Counted from the stretch's first letter, positions 48,477 through 61,800 are shown. The stretch is 64,000 nucleotides of DNA from Panagrolaimus kolymaensis (GCA_028622995.1 JAJQJQ010000024.1:2480001-2544000); one strand, 5' to 3'. The notes: generated by a model not told the origin, from the sequence alone. Made by a program: numbers and translations.

Positions 48477-51137
48477 ATTTTAACTTTTTGATTTGGAAAT
48501 GAAGAAATTGAGCGATTTTATGTCTGCTTTTATATTCTCCCAAAATGTAAAATATTTTTGTGAGGTCGAAGAACAATGAATTATCTATTTTATTTTATTT
48601 GGGTTTTTTATGGTAAGGGGAAATGGTGGAGGCATAATCTATGCTAACTATGCAGGGTCTCCATTTTTTGTTATGTCCGGTATAGATAAGGCTATAAATT
48701 TTTGTTCATAGGTAATAAAGTGGTGCCACCCCAGATTACCAACAGCAGCCGTCAAGCAAGCAACAAAGAATTAACTCTTATCTAGTTTATTTTATTCTAT
48801 TCATCATTATAAGATCGCATAAAATAAAATATAGAATAAGAATAATCATGCGAGAGAGGAAGGAAAAAAAATTATAGGCAACAGCAGCATAAAATTTATA
48901 GCTAACTAACTTTGTTTGCTTGAGAAAGATTTTTTTATGGAAGCTAAAAACATAAAAGTAATTACCTTTTTTTGCAAGAACCGGTCTTATGCTTTTTTTT
49001 TGAGAAAAATGTAAACAAGAAATCTAAAATGTTGGAAGCAAAAAAAAACGAAAGGTTAATTATAATTGTCTTTGTTTGTTGACGGAAGGAAACTATGCCT
49101 GTTGATCATTGAAGTGATGACTCTAAAATTCATTTTCGAGGTACTGTAGTAGGAAAGAAAAAGCTATCGACGACAGTGAAAAAATGCATGATTGATGTGA
49201 TCCACATGATGAATAAATGGCAGTTATTAAAAATATTTTTTTAAAGTGAAATTTATATTTAAAAAATTAAGAAAGTTTTTTTTACAGTTAATAATAATTT
49301 TTTTCAACGGTATTCATTCAAGAAAGTTTAAAAACAAACAAAAAATATTTCAGTTTTTAAAAAACAAATTACCTTCAAAATGGACCTTTTTCGTGAATTT
49401 TCAGTTTTGTTTTTTTGTTAATGAAATCAGTTAAATCTATAGCAAACTTTTTTTTGAGAACCAATATAAAAAGAAAAATAAACTGATTTAAAAATGATTT
49501 GCTGTCGAAATAAACAGTTTGAATTTTCAACGAATATTTTTAAAATATTTTTTTTGTTTTAATTGTTTGTAAAAAAAATAAACAATATGAAAAAAGTCTT
49601 ACAATTTAATTTTCTATTTCTTTTTGATTCTAGAATTTTGCAGGTTTTTTTATTTGAATTAAAAAAAAGAAGATAATTCGAAACTTAATATGTTATCGTT
49701 TTCTTTGAACCACAGTTTTACATAAAATTTAATTAATATTTCTTTTAGATTTTTTTTTTCTTAAAATCCAAAAAAACCATAAAAGACGAAGCAGTGTACG
49801 ATTCGTAAATTCAGTTTTTAATAAAATGTGTAAAAATTCTTTGTGGAAAATTGTTTTTCTGTTAGGTAACTCCGTTTATGGGAGCGCTCTCCTTTTAATG
49901 TCACACCAGCTTGTGCACTGCAGGCAAGCATGGACTAGAAACTGCAGCCATTGCAAGCGCCTACGTGCGCGTGCCTCACTTATTCATTGCAACCTCTGCA
50001 AAACATCCAGGCCTAAAGCATATTTAACTCAGCTTAAACCTCAACAACGTTACACTCAAGGCAGCGAATACATTATATTATAATTATACTTCCTTATTCA
50101 TTCCTGCAAACCCTGCAAAGCATCAAGCCTGAAACTATATTTGAAGGCGACATGAACTTGGATTAGCACACGACTTTCTGCTCCACGTTAAACGACATTC
50201 AAGACCAGTTAAACATCATCCAAGCATCAACCCAAGAAACTATATAAGCAGCCACACTTTACTCAATCCTTTGTCGATGGCCCGCCGTCAGCAAGAAGCT
50301 GAGCGAGAGCATTATAATACTTCCCAAGCTCCACTCTGATGTCCCCTTATAAGTCTATAGCCTAGGATGTTTATATTTGTATGTAGCTACTTATTTATTT
50401 ATATGTATTTAATTGTTTATCATAAAGCATTAACACTAACATCGGAGACCGTCTCGAGTGATAACGTGGGCTGTAGTTTGCGCAGACTATAGGACCTAAC
50501 ATTTCAAAGACTATTCAAAAAAACACGATATTTACCAGTTTTATTTTTTTTTTTAAAATGGATTTAAAAACAGAGGATAGAATATCCATCCTAAATAAGC
50601 TATTGGCAGTTTTTATTTAGTAATTTTTTTGTTTTGAAGCCTTTGCCTCCAAATTCTTCTCATCAACAGTTTTTATGACAAAAGAAAATGTGTTTATAGT
50701 TTTATATTTCTGAACGAGGTAAAAAAATTTTTGTGTTATTTATGTACACTTTATTAAATTTAAATAGCTTTAATGGATTAATCGATGATATAAAAACTAG
50801 GCTGACAGTTAAGAAATTTTTTTATTTGCTTTTTTTCATAAATTTAATATAAAAAAGCCCCAAATCTGATAACCATCCTAAATTATTGCCAAACAGTTTT
50901 TTTGGGTTTATTTTTTATTAAATTTGCTCCACTTTTTTTTGACTAATCAAGTTCAGTTTTAAATCTCTGGATCATAAAAAAATTTAAAGAAGTTACAGTT
51001 TTTTAATATCCAAAAATATTAAATGGATTTTATAAAAAAATTATTTAATGACAGTTAAAAATAATTTTTTGTTTTTGTTTTCTGAGTGTAAGTTTCACCC
51101 AAATAATTATTGGGACAGTTTTTTATACGAGATAAAT
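48477..51137. other. Intergenic spacer with solo LTR
   Basis: Spans from the ML gene start to the chitinase stop. 48,500-49,210 is motif-poor and contains mixed sequence that is the likely ML promoter; 49,280-49,830 and 50,530-51,125 carry plus-oriented CAGTTT copies; 49,860-50,501 is the LTR. No protein gene seen. Confidence 0.6.
49860..50501 (+). mobile_element. Solo LTR of a retrotransposon
   Basis: The 642-bp element starts TGTTAGGT and ends ACCTAACA, so it has TG...CA ends with an 8-bp terminal inverted repeat. It is flanked by a 4-bp direct duplication TTTC (49,856-49,859 and 50,502-50,505). G+C is clearly above the surroundings. Inside are an ACTATATAAGCAG TATA box (about 50,240-50,252), as in LTR promoters, and CATAAAGCAT (about 50,420) as a possible poly(A) signal, consistent with plus orientation. 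No internal coding region or second LTR is in the window, so it is a solo LTR left by recombination. The Ty3 or BEL/Pao class cannot be decided from the LTR alone. Confidence 0.85.
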
Positions 51138-54100
51138 TTAAATTCCATCTTTATTAAGTTTAATTCGAACTTTACGATTTATGCAAGGTGAATTATCTTT
51201 GTTAATTTGATACATTTTTTGGTTGGCATAAATTCCATATACGCATCGAAGACGATTTCGATCATTTTCTTTAACAAATTTTTCTGGATATATTTTTGGA
51301 TCAAAATATGGCAAAGCTCCGGGATATGGAGCCGGGGCACAATCGCATGGTTTAGCTCGCCACATCGTTGCCCAATCAGGTTGCCATGAAAATTTATGTT
51401 GAATTGCATCAAAATTTTCCAGCATTCCTTTGCATGAAAGAAGCCTTTCATTTTCCATGGGAGCTTGAAATTTTTGTAAAAAAAATTTAAAAGCTTTTAT
51501 TCGACGATTTTCTCCAGGTGGCCCAGGTTCTTCAGGTGATTCTCCGCCGCATTCTTTATTGATGACTAAACTCGTGGGTCCAAATACGGAATCTTCATAA
51601 CCTGCTCGGCTGTTTTTTTGAGTCGATTTCCAATTTCCTTAAAAATAAAGAAAAATTAAGTCAGTTTACAAAAAAAAATCATTGATTAAATCAGTTTAAA
51701 AAATCAAATAATAAAACACTAAAATTTTCTCTTGAATTAATATCAATATTCAGTTTAAAAATTAAAATGGAAAAAGCTTGACTTAAAAGAATTGCCTCTA
51801 TCTTTCCTAGCTGTATACAGTTTTATTACTCAAACTAATGTAAAGCATCATAAATTTTTTGTAGGTTTAAATGCAAACATATGTTTTGAAAACTCAGTTT
51901 TTATCAACAAAAAGTTTTTGACATCATTTTTTATAAAAAAACAGTTTTTTCTTTATTTATTAAGCCTTTAAAATATTGATTTTTAAAAAGCATCCATAAT
52001 TTTGGCTAGGTTTAAGCTTAAAATAAAAAAACTATAAAATATACTAAAATACTTCAAAGTGAAAGGATGGCAAACAGTTTTTTTGGTTGATCTAAATTTA
52101 ATTCTTGTATTTAGAGACAAATAACTCCATGCGACAGAAGGCATTATAAAAAATAGTTAAATAGCAAACTCTCAAATTATTTTTGAGATTTATTTAGACA
52201 TTCAAAAAAAATTAAAGCGAAATCAGTTTTAGTATAAATTTCTTTTTCTTTTTTTTGAATCAAGAAAATTCTCAAACAGTTTATTTTAATAAAAAAATAT
52301 AATAACTCTTTTAAAATATATAAAAATAAATTTTCTTTTTTTTTCAAGTCGTTTACAGTTTTTTTGTCTTTTATTTTATTTAATATGAATTAAACCATTA
52401 AAGAAATAAACGTGGTGGCTACAGTTTATAAAAAAAGAGTAATAATAAATTCCTTAAAAAAAAATAGAGATTTATTTTACTCATCTAAAAAATTCAGAAG
52501 AAACCAGTTTTATGTAAAAAAAATTAATTTGCTTTATAAAATAAATTGTAATTAATTAACCAAAAAACAATTTACGGAAATAAACATATAAACATTTGTA
52601 ACGTGCGAGGAAACACCTGTTTTAAAAAATAAATATGCAGTTTTATTTTTATTTTCATTAATTTAATTTAATTATTGATTTGAACCCTTGTGACTTCAGT
52701 TTAAGAAAAAAAATAATAAAAAATAATAAATAATTTCGAATTCTTTTAATTTTTTAGCCTTCTGAAAAAACCCAAAATGATTTCAGTTTTATTTTAATTT
52801 TTTTATTTCTTGTAAATTATTGGAGAAGATGATCAAACAGTTTTTTTTGAATAGGAAAAAAGAATATGTAGCATTTTTAAAGTGCAAGAAATAAAGCTAC
52901 CTTTTTCACCTTTTATGGCAGTTTTTTTCGTTAATTTTAATTTTAGTTAAAGATTTAAATCCTTGCAGCCATATTAGGAATTTGTAAAATAATAAACTAT
53001 CTCAAAAATTTTTTCAGATTTTTTAACTACCTGAAAAGAGCGTGCTTACAGTTTTTTTTTTAAATAAAATTTGCTTTTAAAATAAATCAAAATACCAAAC
53101 AGCTTCTTGGTCTAGTTATTTTAGGAAAAAAATCTGAATTTATAAAGATAAAAAGACAACTTTATTAATTTTATCTCAGTTTATTGTTCACTAAATTTCG
53201 AGTTTTTTGACCCCATCACAGTTTTTTAATATTTTTATAGGTTAACTAATTTTTAGGCGGGCGCAAAATCATTAGTCCCAATAACAGCAAACAGTTTATA
53301 ATCTTTCTTTCTTTTTTAAACTAACCCATAATAATATCATGCATTGATGGCTTTGGAGGTTGAGGAGTCATATAAAACCATAGAGCTGATAACATCGCTA
53401 ATGGAGGATCCATTTTTTCCATCAATAAATGAGGCTCATTTAATAAATCAACTTTTATATCATTTATCGCTAAAAAATGTTGAAATTGTCCATAATTATA
53501 ATTCCATGAAAGTTGAAAAGGGCCTCGGCCGAAATAACATCCTTTAAAAATAATTTCCCCAGTTGTTCCAGTTTCAGAAGTGGTAGTATTTCTTGTATCA
53601 CAAGGATACCAAAAATTTGTTTCAACCTTCTCATTACAATATCTTCCATCCAAATAACATAATTTCCCATCATCGGGTTGTAACATTTTGGTTCGATTTG
53701 ATGAAGGAAAATATGGCGAACGTGGGCCTCCTTCATAATAATGATATAAACCGCCGCGATAAAAGCATTCTTTTGCTTCTTCTTGGGATGAAGATGAGCT
53801 TAAAAATTTTCAGTTTTATTCAGTTTAAAAAAACAGAAGCTTCCGGAGATCAGTTTAGAAACAAAACAAAAAATATTCCGATTTTAAAAAATTTTGTTTA
53901 AAAAACCTTTACAGTTAAATTTGTGAATTTTTTAAACAAAATTAAAATGGGTTACAGTTAAACAAAACAAAAAAACGATTAATAAAAGCAAAAGCAGCCG
54001 TGGAAGTTTTTTACGAAGAAATCTCAAATTTATTAAATCAAACACAAAATTTTAGTAAAAAATCCAACCGGCCGAAAACAACGAGTGGTACCAGTTTTAA

Positions 54101-56144
54101 TAAACATATGATTCATGATTTTTTAAACTTTCAAAAGTTAGTTGACTTATGAATTAATTTTCGAGAAAAAAAAGAGGACAGTTAAATTTTAAAAACAGTT
54201 TAGCAAAAACAATTAAGCAACAGTTTAAAAAAATTCTAATGTTTATATAAATATGAAACTACGAAAAAAAAGTTATTACTTATTCGTAAATCAAAACTAC
54301 AAAAATACAAGCTTTTTGGGAATTTGATAATGACTTTCAGTTAATTTTTAATTTATTAATTATTTTTTTAATCATGAGGTTGAAGGATTCAGTTAAATTT
54401 GAAAGTAATTTATGGACTACAAAAAAAGATATGGTCACCATGGATGAAATTTAAAGACAGTTAAGTATACCAACAAAACAAAATTTTTATGGAAAATATC
54501 CACCAAAAAAATCTGAGGAAATGTACAGTTTAAAAAAAAATAATTTCAAAGAGTAATTTGAGACTTTTGTGAATCAAACATTCATCAAAGAAAAAACGCA
54601 AATAAAGTTTTTTTTCTCACAAAATTAAATCAAATTTTTAGATGTTAATGAAATTTGCATGAAAGCGGTTTTTACAAAAATAGCAAAAATGTATTTAAAA
54701 AAATTTAAACCGTTGTGAATCAAGAAGTACAGTTTATTTTGTTATCGAATGCTTTATTCTTATTGCTTCACTATGTGAATAAATTGGCAGTTAAAAAAAG
54801 GTCATGCAAAAAAGGGAATCCAGTTATAAATCCAAATAATTATGGCAAAAAATTAATTAAATGATCAATAGTTTAAAAACCAAATAAATTGCAGTTTATC
54901 CAAAAAAAGACTAGAAAATCTGAAGAAAAAAAATATATTCAAGTGATGCAGTTTAAAAAACAATTCTTAGTTAATATAAAACTTTTTGTGAATCCTGAAT
55001 GCCAACGAAAAATAATATATAATTATTCAGTTTATTTTTCTTCACCAAATTAATCCTAAATTTAAATTTTTTATAGCCCTTTTTGAACATTTCTCAAATA
55101 GCTAGCTAGCTTTTTGAGAAGAAAAAGAAAAAGTTGTAAAAAATATTAATAATAAAAGTCATTAAGACAGTTATTTATTACTATATTTTCGTGTTTCAGT
55201 TGAATTTTTTAATATCTTTTTAAGTTTAAAAAAAAGCGTTGCCCGTAAAGTACAGTTTAAACAGAAAAAAAAATAAAAGGGAAATCAATTAATGAAAAAC
55301 TTTTAAAAAATAAAAATAACGCAGTCTGAATAATTTTTAATTAAAAGCACACAATAATGATATCTTCAAAGCTTCTCAAAGCAGTTTAGAACTTACTTAA
55401 ATAAATCATAATTAGTCTCACCGGTTTCTTGAACGATATGAGCAAAGAATGCTGCAACATCCCTTCGCTTTAATTCATTTTTCGTATATTTGCCTCGTAA
55501 AATACTTGAAGCTGTACCAAATTCAGGAAAATATCGTGATGCAATTATAAATGCATCATACGAATATGGTAAACATTTGTGTGGGCCCCAACCATGATTA
55601 GCTTTGGGAAATAAGTCCTACAAAATAATGAAAAAAGTTTGGGATGTCAGTTAAAAAACTAAAAAATAAATTACTTCAAACTCTGCTCGAGTAAACCATT
55701 TTTGTAGAGAAGTTTTTGGAAGCTTATTTGGATCCGACGCAGGTTGACAAGTTTTAGATGGAGGTGGACCAAATCGTTCAGCTCTAGGGCAATTAACAGC
55801 CAATGAAGGATTGGCAATGAAAAATAATACTAAAAATAAAAAAAAATAATAATGTTTTTTAAAGAATTTGAAAGCAGCACGTCAGTTTTATATCTTTGAA
55901 ATTTATGGAAAAAATGGGACAAAAAAGTTATAAAAAGTTTTCAAAGCAAGACTTTATGCTTCAAAGAAGAAAAAAAAGTTAATGAAAATTGTCCAAAAAT
56001 TTATGTTTTTTTTAAACTCAGAAAATGTTTACGATATTAAATTCTGAAAATCTCCGCCTTCTGCAGTTTTTATTAATAAATTTAATTAGTCAAAAAATAA
56101 TAATCTAACTTGCCTAAAAATCCAGCAACAGCAATCATAACCAT
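51138..56144 (-). CDS. Secreted GH19 chitinase
   Basis: Five exons: 56144-56114, 55829-55675, 55617-55397, 53798-53326 and 51637-51138; 459 aa, all phases consistent. Exons 1 and 2 together make a signal peptide (MVMIAVAGFLVLFFIANPSLA). The 3' end of exon 1 needs a GC donor (G followed by GCAAGT). GH19 features in order: YSYDAFIIASRYFPEFG, AAFFAHIVQETGE with the likely catalytic acid Glu126, the CYFGRGPFQLSWNYNYGQF signature, ALWFYMTPQ, the IIMGNW motif that spans the last junction, and ECGGESPEE in the C-terminal lobe. It should hydrolyse chitin, for example in eggshell, cuticle or fungal food; GH19 enzymes are known from plants, bacteria and nematodes. The C-terminal 120 residues are longer than the plant catalytic domain. 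Introns 3 and 4 (1.6 and 1.7 kb) are packed with antisense CAGTTT. Confidence 0.92.
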
Positions 56145-56675
56145 TTCCGGATAAATACAAACATAAAGTTTTCGATTGCAATTTTTATTCCCTACAAAAA
56201 ATAAGTTCAAACAAGAATCGCTTCTCTTTCGAAGAATACAAAGACAGTTTATTACTTATCGCATGAAGAAGAAAAAATTGTCCGCCAAAATCTATCTCCT
56301 TCGATCCTTTTTTTCTGTCTGATTTTTTTTTTTGAAATGGTTTTTTGTTGTTGAAGTAAATCTTGAAATTGGTCTCGATTTCGCGCAATCGAAAGAAACA
56401 CTCTTCACTATCCACTTTTGAGGATGTGATTGCTTTTATAGTCCTCCAAAAGCTTTCATTCCTCTTCAATACAAAGCTTTTATAAAAAGATGAAGAGAAA
56501 AAAAAATTCTTAACTGACTAAAAATCAACTTTGATTAAACACAAAACCAAAAAATCAGATCAAACAAAGTAAAAATTTATTATTTATCCAATCTATCTAT
56601 TACCCGTAACAACAAAAACAACAAAAATGTTTACATACAAACAAAAACAAAAAGACGAAAAATAATCTAGGCTCT
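56145..56675. other. Spacer between chitinase and nucleotidyltransferase genes
   Basis: Holds the chitinase 5' flank and the last CAGTTT copy at 56,245. A minus-strand open frame at 56,185-56,469 has no recognisable features and is not called. 3' flank of the nucleotidyltransferase gene is A-rich. Confidence 0.5.
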
Positions 56676-58365
56676 TTAAATGCACTTTAATTTAGAAGCC
56701 CATGGTTTTTCTTCGATATACTTTTGAAATCCTTGAGCATCATAAAAATGTGGAAATGAATCAATTAATTTTCCATGTGTATAATTTCGATGAATGTATT
56801 TGATTGCTGTAGAAAAGGCATCAGGAATTAAATATGATCGACAAATAGTAATTGGAGAATATGGATCAATTAATTGAAGTGATGGAGCGGCATATTTATT
56901 CGGTAACCTGAAAGATAAGTAAATATTCATGATAAAGTTATACCATAAAAGCAATAAGCAAACACAAAGCCATATCTCGAATAGCTAGAGAACTCTATGA
57001 AACAGTACACCTAAACGACAATCACACGAACCAAATAAAACTTACTTTCTGACAGCTAATCCACGATTGATGAAAATTCGATTGGTATAAAAATCAAAAT
57101 GTTTGTAATAATTGATCATTTCAAAGATTAATTCAGCAGGACTTTGAGTGTTTTTACTTTGCCAATCAAGATTATATCCATCAAATTCTCCATCAATCAG
57201 ACGTAAAACTTTATCCATAGGAACTTCAGGACCAACTCGATGAGGAATCAATGAACATAGCACTGGAAGAACAGGCGCTGGCAACTAAAAAGGTTTATGT
57301 ATTGAGAGAATATTAGCTTTGAAAAACATACCGATCGACATTGTAAGAAATGCACAGTCAACATGATGAGATGATAACTTGATAAAAGACCATCGGTGCT
57401 ATTTCTTAAGCCCAAAACTTCGAATAATTTTTTGATATAAACATAAACTTGAGGAAATCTTGAATCAGCCAGAAGATAATGCTTGATTAAATTTGTATTT
57501 CGAATGGCTTGAAATTCATCTAGTGGTATTTGTATATCAACAGTAAGACCATTTTTAAAGTAAAACTTTAGAATTGGGACATGGGCATCGGGGAGACCAA
57601 GTGTTTCGATCACCAAGAATTTTGGATCATGCTTTTTGATTTCATAGAAAAGATTTCGGGCTCGATTGAGCAAATCTGAAAATAAAAGATATGAAAGATA
57701 TTACAGCTGGTGAAATTAGTAACTAAAGCAATATAATTTACTAATCAAGAACAAAACATTTCATCTCGCCAAAAGTGACTCAATTCTTTTAAAAAAAGGT
57801 TTACACTATGGTATTGATGGAGAGGTAGTAACTATGTAAAACGAAACTTACAACTTCTCAAGCCTCTATTGTTTCGAACATCTTCATAAAACGACATGTC
57901 TTCTGTATATAAACAAAGGTCAATATCAGACGAATGATCAAATAATAGTCCAGAAGAAGATGAGCCAACAGGAACCAATCTTGAATTAGGTGTACAGAGT
58001 TTATCTTGAAACATCTTTATGATATCCTTTCTTTCATTTACAATCTGAAAAAAATAAATGGAAACGATGAACGATGTCGTTAAAACAAACCCAACCTTGA
58101 TACTTCGTTCAATTCGATTCTTTTCATACCCATCCAAACATTCGTTCAAATATGTCACTTTGCTTGAATTTTCTTCACATAGTTTTTTAACGAATGATGT
58201 ATCAGCTGGATTATAATTTGATTCGGATGTTTTTGGTTCTAAAAAATCCAACTTTGTGAAAGCAAATAAGGTTTCAAAAGTAAACAAACCTGCAACTTTG
58301 AAAACATGTTGTTCACAATAGGATCGAATAGGTTTAAACCTAGATACTTTGAGTTTTAATAACAT
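56676..58365 (-). CDS. Non-canonical poly(A)/poly(U) polymerase-type nucleotidyltransferase
   Basis: Five exons: 58365-58096, 58044-57852, 57675-57332, 57284-57046 and 56907-56676; 425 aa, phases agree. The catalytic signature is clear: VPVGSSSSGLLFDHSSDIDL places the GS motif at 117-122 and the metal-binding aspartates at Asp130 and Asp132; the third is Asp201 in LTVDIQI. The C-terminal part matches the PAP-associated domain (LPAPVLPVLCSLIP, then DPYSPITICRSY). Such enzymes add A or U tails to RNA 3' ends (GLD-2, CID1, PUP and TUT types); which nucleotide cannot be told. A 51-bp in-frame stretch from GTTTGT to TTTTTTAG (about 58,236-58,290) reads as a possible stopless intron; removing it gives 408 aa. 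Introns are short and motif-free. Confidence 0.88.
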
Positions 58366-58878
58366 AATAATAGCTACTATAAAAAAGAAGAAGAATATGA
58401 TAAATCAATGGGTTTCATCAACAAACAAAAAAACAGCAACAAGAACATCGAATAAAAAAAGCAAGCAAAAAATTTTCATTGACACTCAAATGCTTTTAAA
58501 AAAAAGAGTAACACTTTGAAGGCGTTTCGCCAGAATTTTTCGTTTTTGCCGTGCTTTCTCATTTTTAGATTTTTCTGTTGAAAGCAAATTCGATTAAAGT
58601 AAACCCATTTTAGTTTTAAAATAAACTTTTGTTATGTTTGGTAAACATCTTATTAATCTCCTTGATGGTCGACAGACTGCTTCCATTTATCCTTTGTCCA
58701 TTATTAGGATATCAAAAAATAACATTGTCTAAGTTTAAAAGGCTAATATCTCGATGTTATTGCAATTACACAACCAAAAAAATCTTTAATTTATTTAATT
58801 ATTATTATTACATATAAACAACGATTACGTAAAATTATTAAACAAAACAAAACAAAAAAGTAATAATTAAAGCTAAAA
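58366..58878. other. Spacer between nucleotidyltransferase and Cys-rich genes
   Basis: About 510 bp with A-runs near the nucleotidyltransferase start, a GGCGTTTCGCC palindrome at about 58,521 and mixed sequence. It could serve as a separate promoter; no open frame of interest and no CAGTTT copy. Confidence 0.45.
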
Positions 58879-61800
58879 TTAATAAGGTACTTGATAAATT
58901 CTATCTCTTGATTGTTTACCATTATGAGAAGTAACAACATCATGAACAGTTTTTCCAAAGTGCACTTTTTTCGTATTCTTTTTACATTCACCATTTTCAT
59001 TTATTTCAGTACAGCAACAAACAACATAAACATTTGTGGATTTGGTATTTGCATCTTTTTTTGTTGTTGCAAAACATCGATATGGTTCTTTACTTTCTGA
59101 TGCAGGAATACGACCATGAATTTTGAGTTTTTGTTGTTGGCGATTTCGTGAAATTGCTGTACATGATCGAAGTGCATGAAAGATAGGATTTGATGTATTT
59201 GTTGCAAGAAGGTTTGGAATTTTATCAATGCAACCAGAATAATACTAAAAAATAAGCAATGGTGAAAAACAGATAATAATGTTACAAGCTTTAGGTAGGC
59301 AAATCGATAAATGTCAATAATAATACTCACTTCTTTGCTATTTTCAGTCCAAAAACATCCAAGAGGTAATTCACAATGAGAATATTTTGATTCTTTCAAA
59401 TTTGATGAACATCGAAGAGACTTATGTCGACCGAAATACTTTTGAATTGAAGATGATGAATTCAAGGCATCTAAAAACCAAAACATGAAATATCAAAACA
59501 AACAGTTGAAAACCATACTTTCGCGGACAAGAGTTTCTTTAATTTCATATAATAATCCGTTAACGGCATCATCTTTTCCTATTGCATCAATACAACAAAA
59601 GTTCCCATTTCCATTTGAATCCTTTAAACAAAAAGGTTTTTGACGATCTTCCAATGACAGTTCTTTATAAGCTTCAAAACATTTTTCACCATATCCATTT
59701 TCAACTGAAGCCTAAAAATGAAAAGGTGATTATGCAAGAAAAAGGTTTAGAAAAACTTACGATTCCACCAGACAAAGAATATTTACTTGTCAACATTTCA
59801 ACTTCCCCACTTGTTTGTTTTAAAGCCATGTAACAAAAGATTGATTTTGTTGATATCTTTAGAGCACTTTGACTGAGAATTTGGTCATATGATGTTGCGG
59901 CATTGAAATCGTTGATGGGACTTTTGGTTTCTGAAAATGTCATTTAAAGTTAGTTTACTGTAAGAAAAAAACATACCCAAACATTTCGGCATTAACTTGT
60001 CCTTAACTTCATTATATGCATTGGGTAAATTCTTTCGTAAAGGTTCATCACAAAATTCTTTAACATTGGAGTTATTTTTTCCTATTTTTTCACCTTTACA
60101 AGTACAAACGAGCAATGGGCGAGGAATCTTAGTATCATCGATTGAATAATGATCATCAGGACATTTTTCTGTTATAACTTCCATAATACGACCAGCAATA
60201 ATATTACACCCATCTTTGCGATAAACACTGAAATGAAAGTGATTTGTGAGACCAAAAAAACTAAAGCAATAAAGTAACATACTTATAATCGTCATCACGA
60301 ACAAGTTGTAAATTATGGTTTGCCAAAAAATATAATGCATTTGGTTGATTGACATCATAATGAACATAACATAATGGTTGCTTATCATCACCTTCCAAGG
60401 TATAATTTGTTCCAGCAAAGAGGATTGAATAAATCATAGATTGTTCACAGACTTTCTAAAACAAAGAATAAGGATGAAATTAGTTTTATGAAACAAACAA
60501 AAAACTTACATCTTTCATGACGTTAATCCTATCAATAGCTTTAGTTTTCACAAAATCAACATTACAAAAATCAGGTTCTCTGCAGCAACAAGTTATCTTT
60601 GTTTTGTGGCGTATAGGGATGTTACTTGGACAAATATCTTTATCAAGCAAGCAATAATTTTCACTATTTTTGACAGCATTGCAATTGACGTTTTCAGCAG
60701 GCATTTTATATTCTAACCTAAAATACAAAATATTAGTTAAAAAGGTAAATAGCTTTAAGGAATGACTAGAGTCATATAAATTAGATAATTAGTAACCATA
60801 AAACTTACATATATTCAGAGCCATCATCCTTTAGCGTGTATTGACTTGAACAGAAAGGTTGCAAAAATTCGTTTTTGATTGTTGAAACATCGGTTTCATT
60901 TTCATAGAATTTACGTAATTCCCCAGTTTTCAAATTCTTAGAATAACTACCTTGAGCACAAATAAGATTAGGATTCTTATATTTTCGAAATGCGCAATTT
61001 CCAGGATTGTTCCAACAGCAACAAAGAACAGCATAAATTTTGGAATTGAAAAATAAATGACAATGATCATTATTAGAACCATCGTCTTTAAAATTACATG
61101 TTTGGTTGAGAGCATGAAATAATCCAAGCATGGAGAATCTTTTTCCACGAAATTTAGGATGTTTAATACTTTCAGATTGATTGATGCGATTGACAGAATA
61201 TGGTCCAGAATAATAACGAGTTGCACCTTCTTTGAGAGTTGAACGGGAATACGTTCCAGTTGATACAGCTGAGATGTAAGAGAAACATGGAACATCACCG
61301 GGAAGTGTAGCCTATAAAAAGAAAAGTTCCATAGATTATTAAAACATTTATTGACTTTAAAAACATACAGGTAAAAAGCCATCTTCATCAAGGCATTCAT
61401 CAAGCTTATATGTTTGATTCAATTCTGTCGAATTTATTACAGGACGTTTACCAAGTGCTCGTTCAGGGACTTCATTAATGTAGTTCAAAAGCAAACGTTC
61501 AAGAACATCATCATTTTTTTCAGTTTCACCACAAGCAATGTAAGCATCGGTTAACGTTATTTTGTTGTCTTTTTCTTTTCTAAAAATGGGTATTTGATAA
61601 AATAAACGAGAATAAGAACATACGTAATAACAGCATGTTTATAATTTTCACTTGAAGAACAAATACAAGACCCATTAGGATTTATCAAAGAAGACATGTT
61701 GATTCCATCGCCAGGGTTGACGTCAAAAAGGCGAAATGACTCATTTGAAGGACTTGTATCAAAACCTAAAAACAAAGGTTAAACGTATTGTAAAAGCTAT

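Larger units (their letters stand above)
46194..56250 (+). repeat. CAGTTT-motif array, block 4 (plus orientation)
   Basis: After a 6-kb gap holding three compact genes, plus-oriented copies resume at 46,194 and run through the ML gene introns, the spacer 48,477-51,137 and the chitinase introns, the last at about 56,064 and 56,245. The solo LTR at 49,860 and the stretch 48,500-49,210 are nearly free of it. All enclosed genes are on the minus strand. Confidence 0.8.

Noticed and set aside
49826..50083. 85-codon frame with Cys and Arg residues
   Set aside because: It starts just outside and then reads through the solo LTR, so it is not a host gene.
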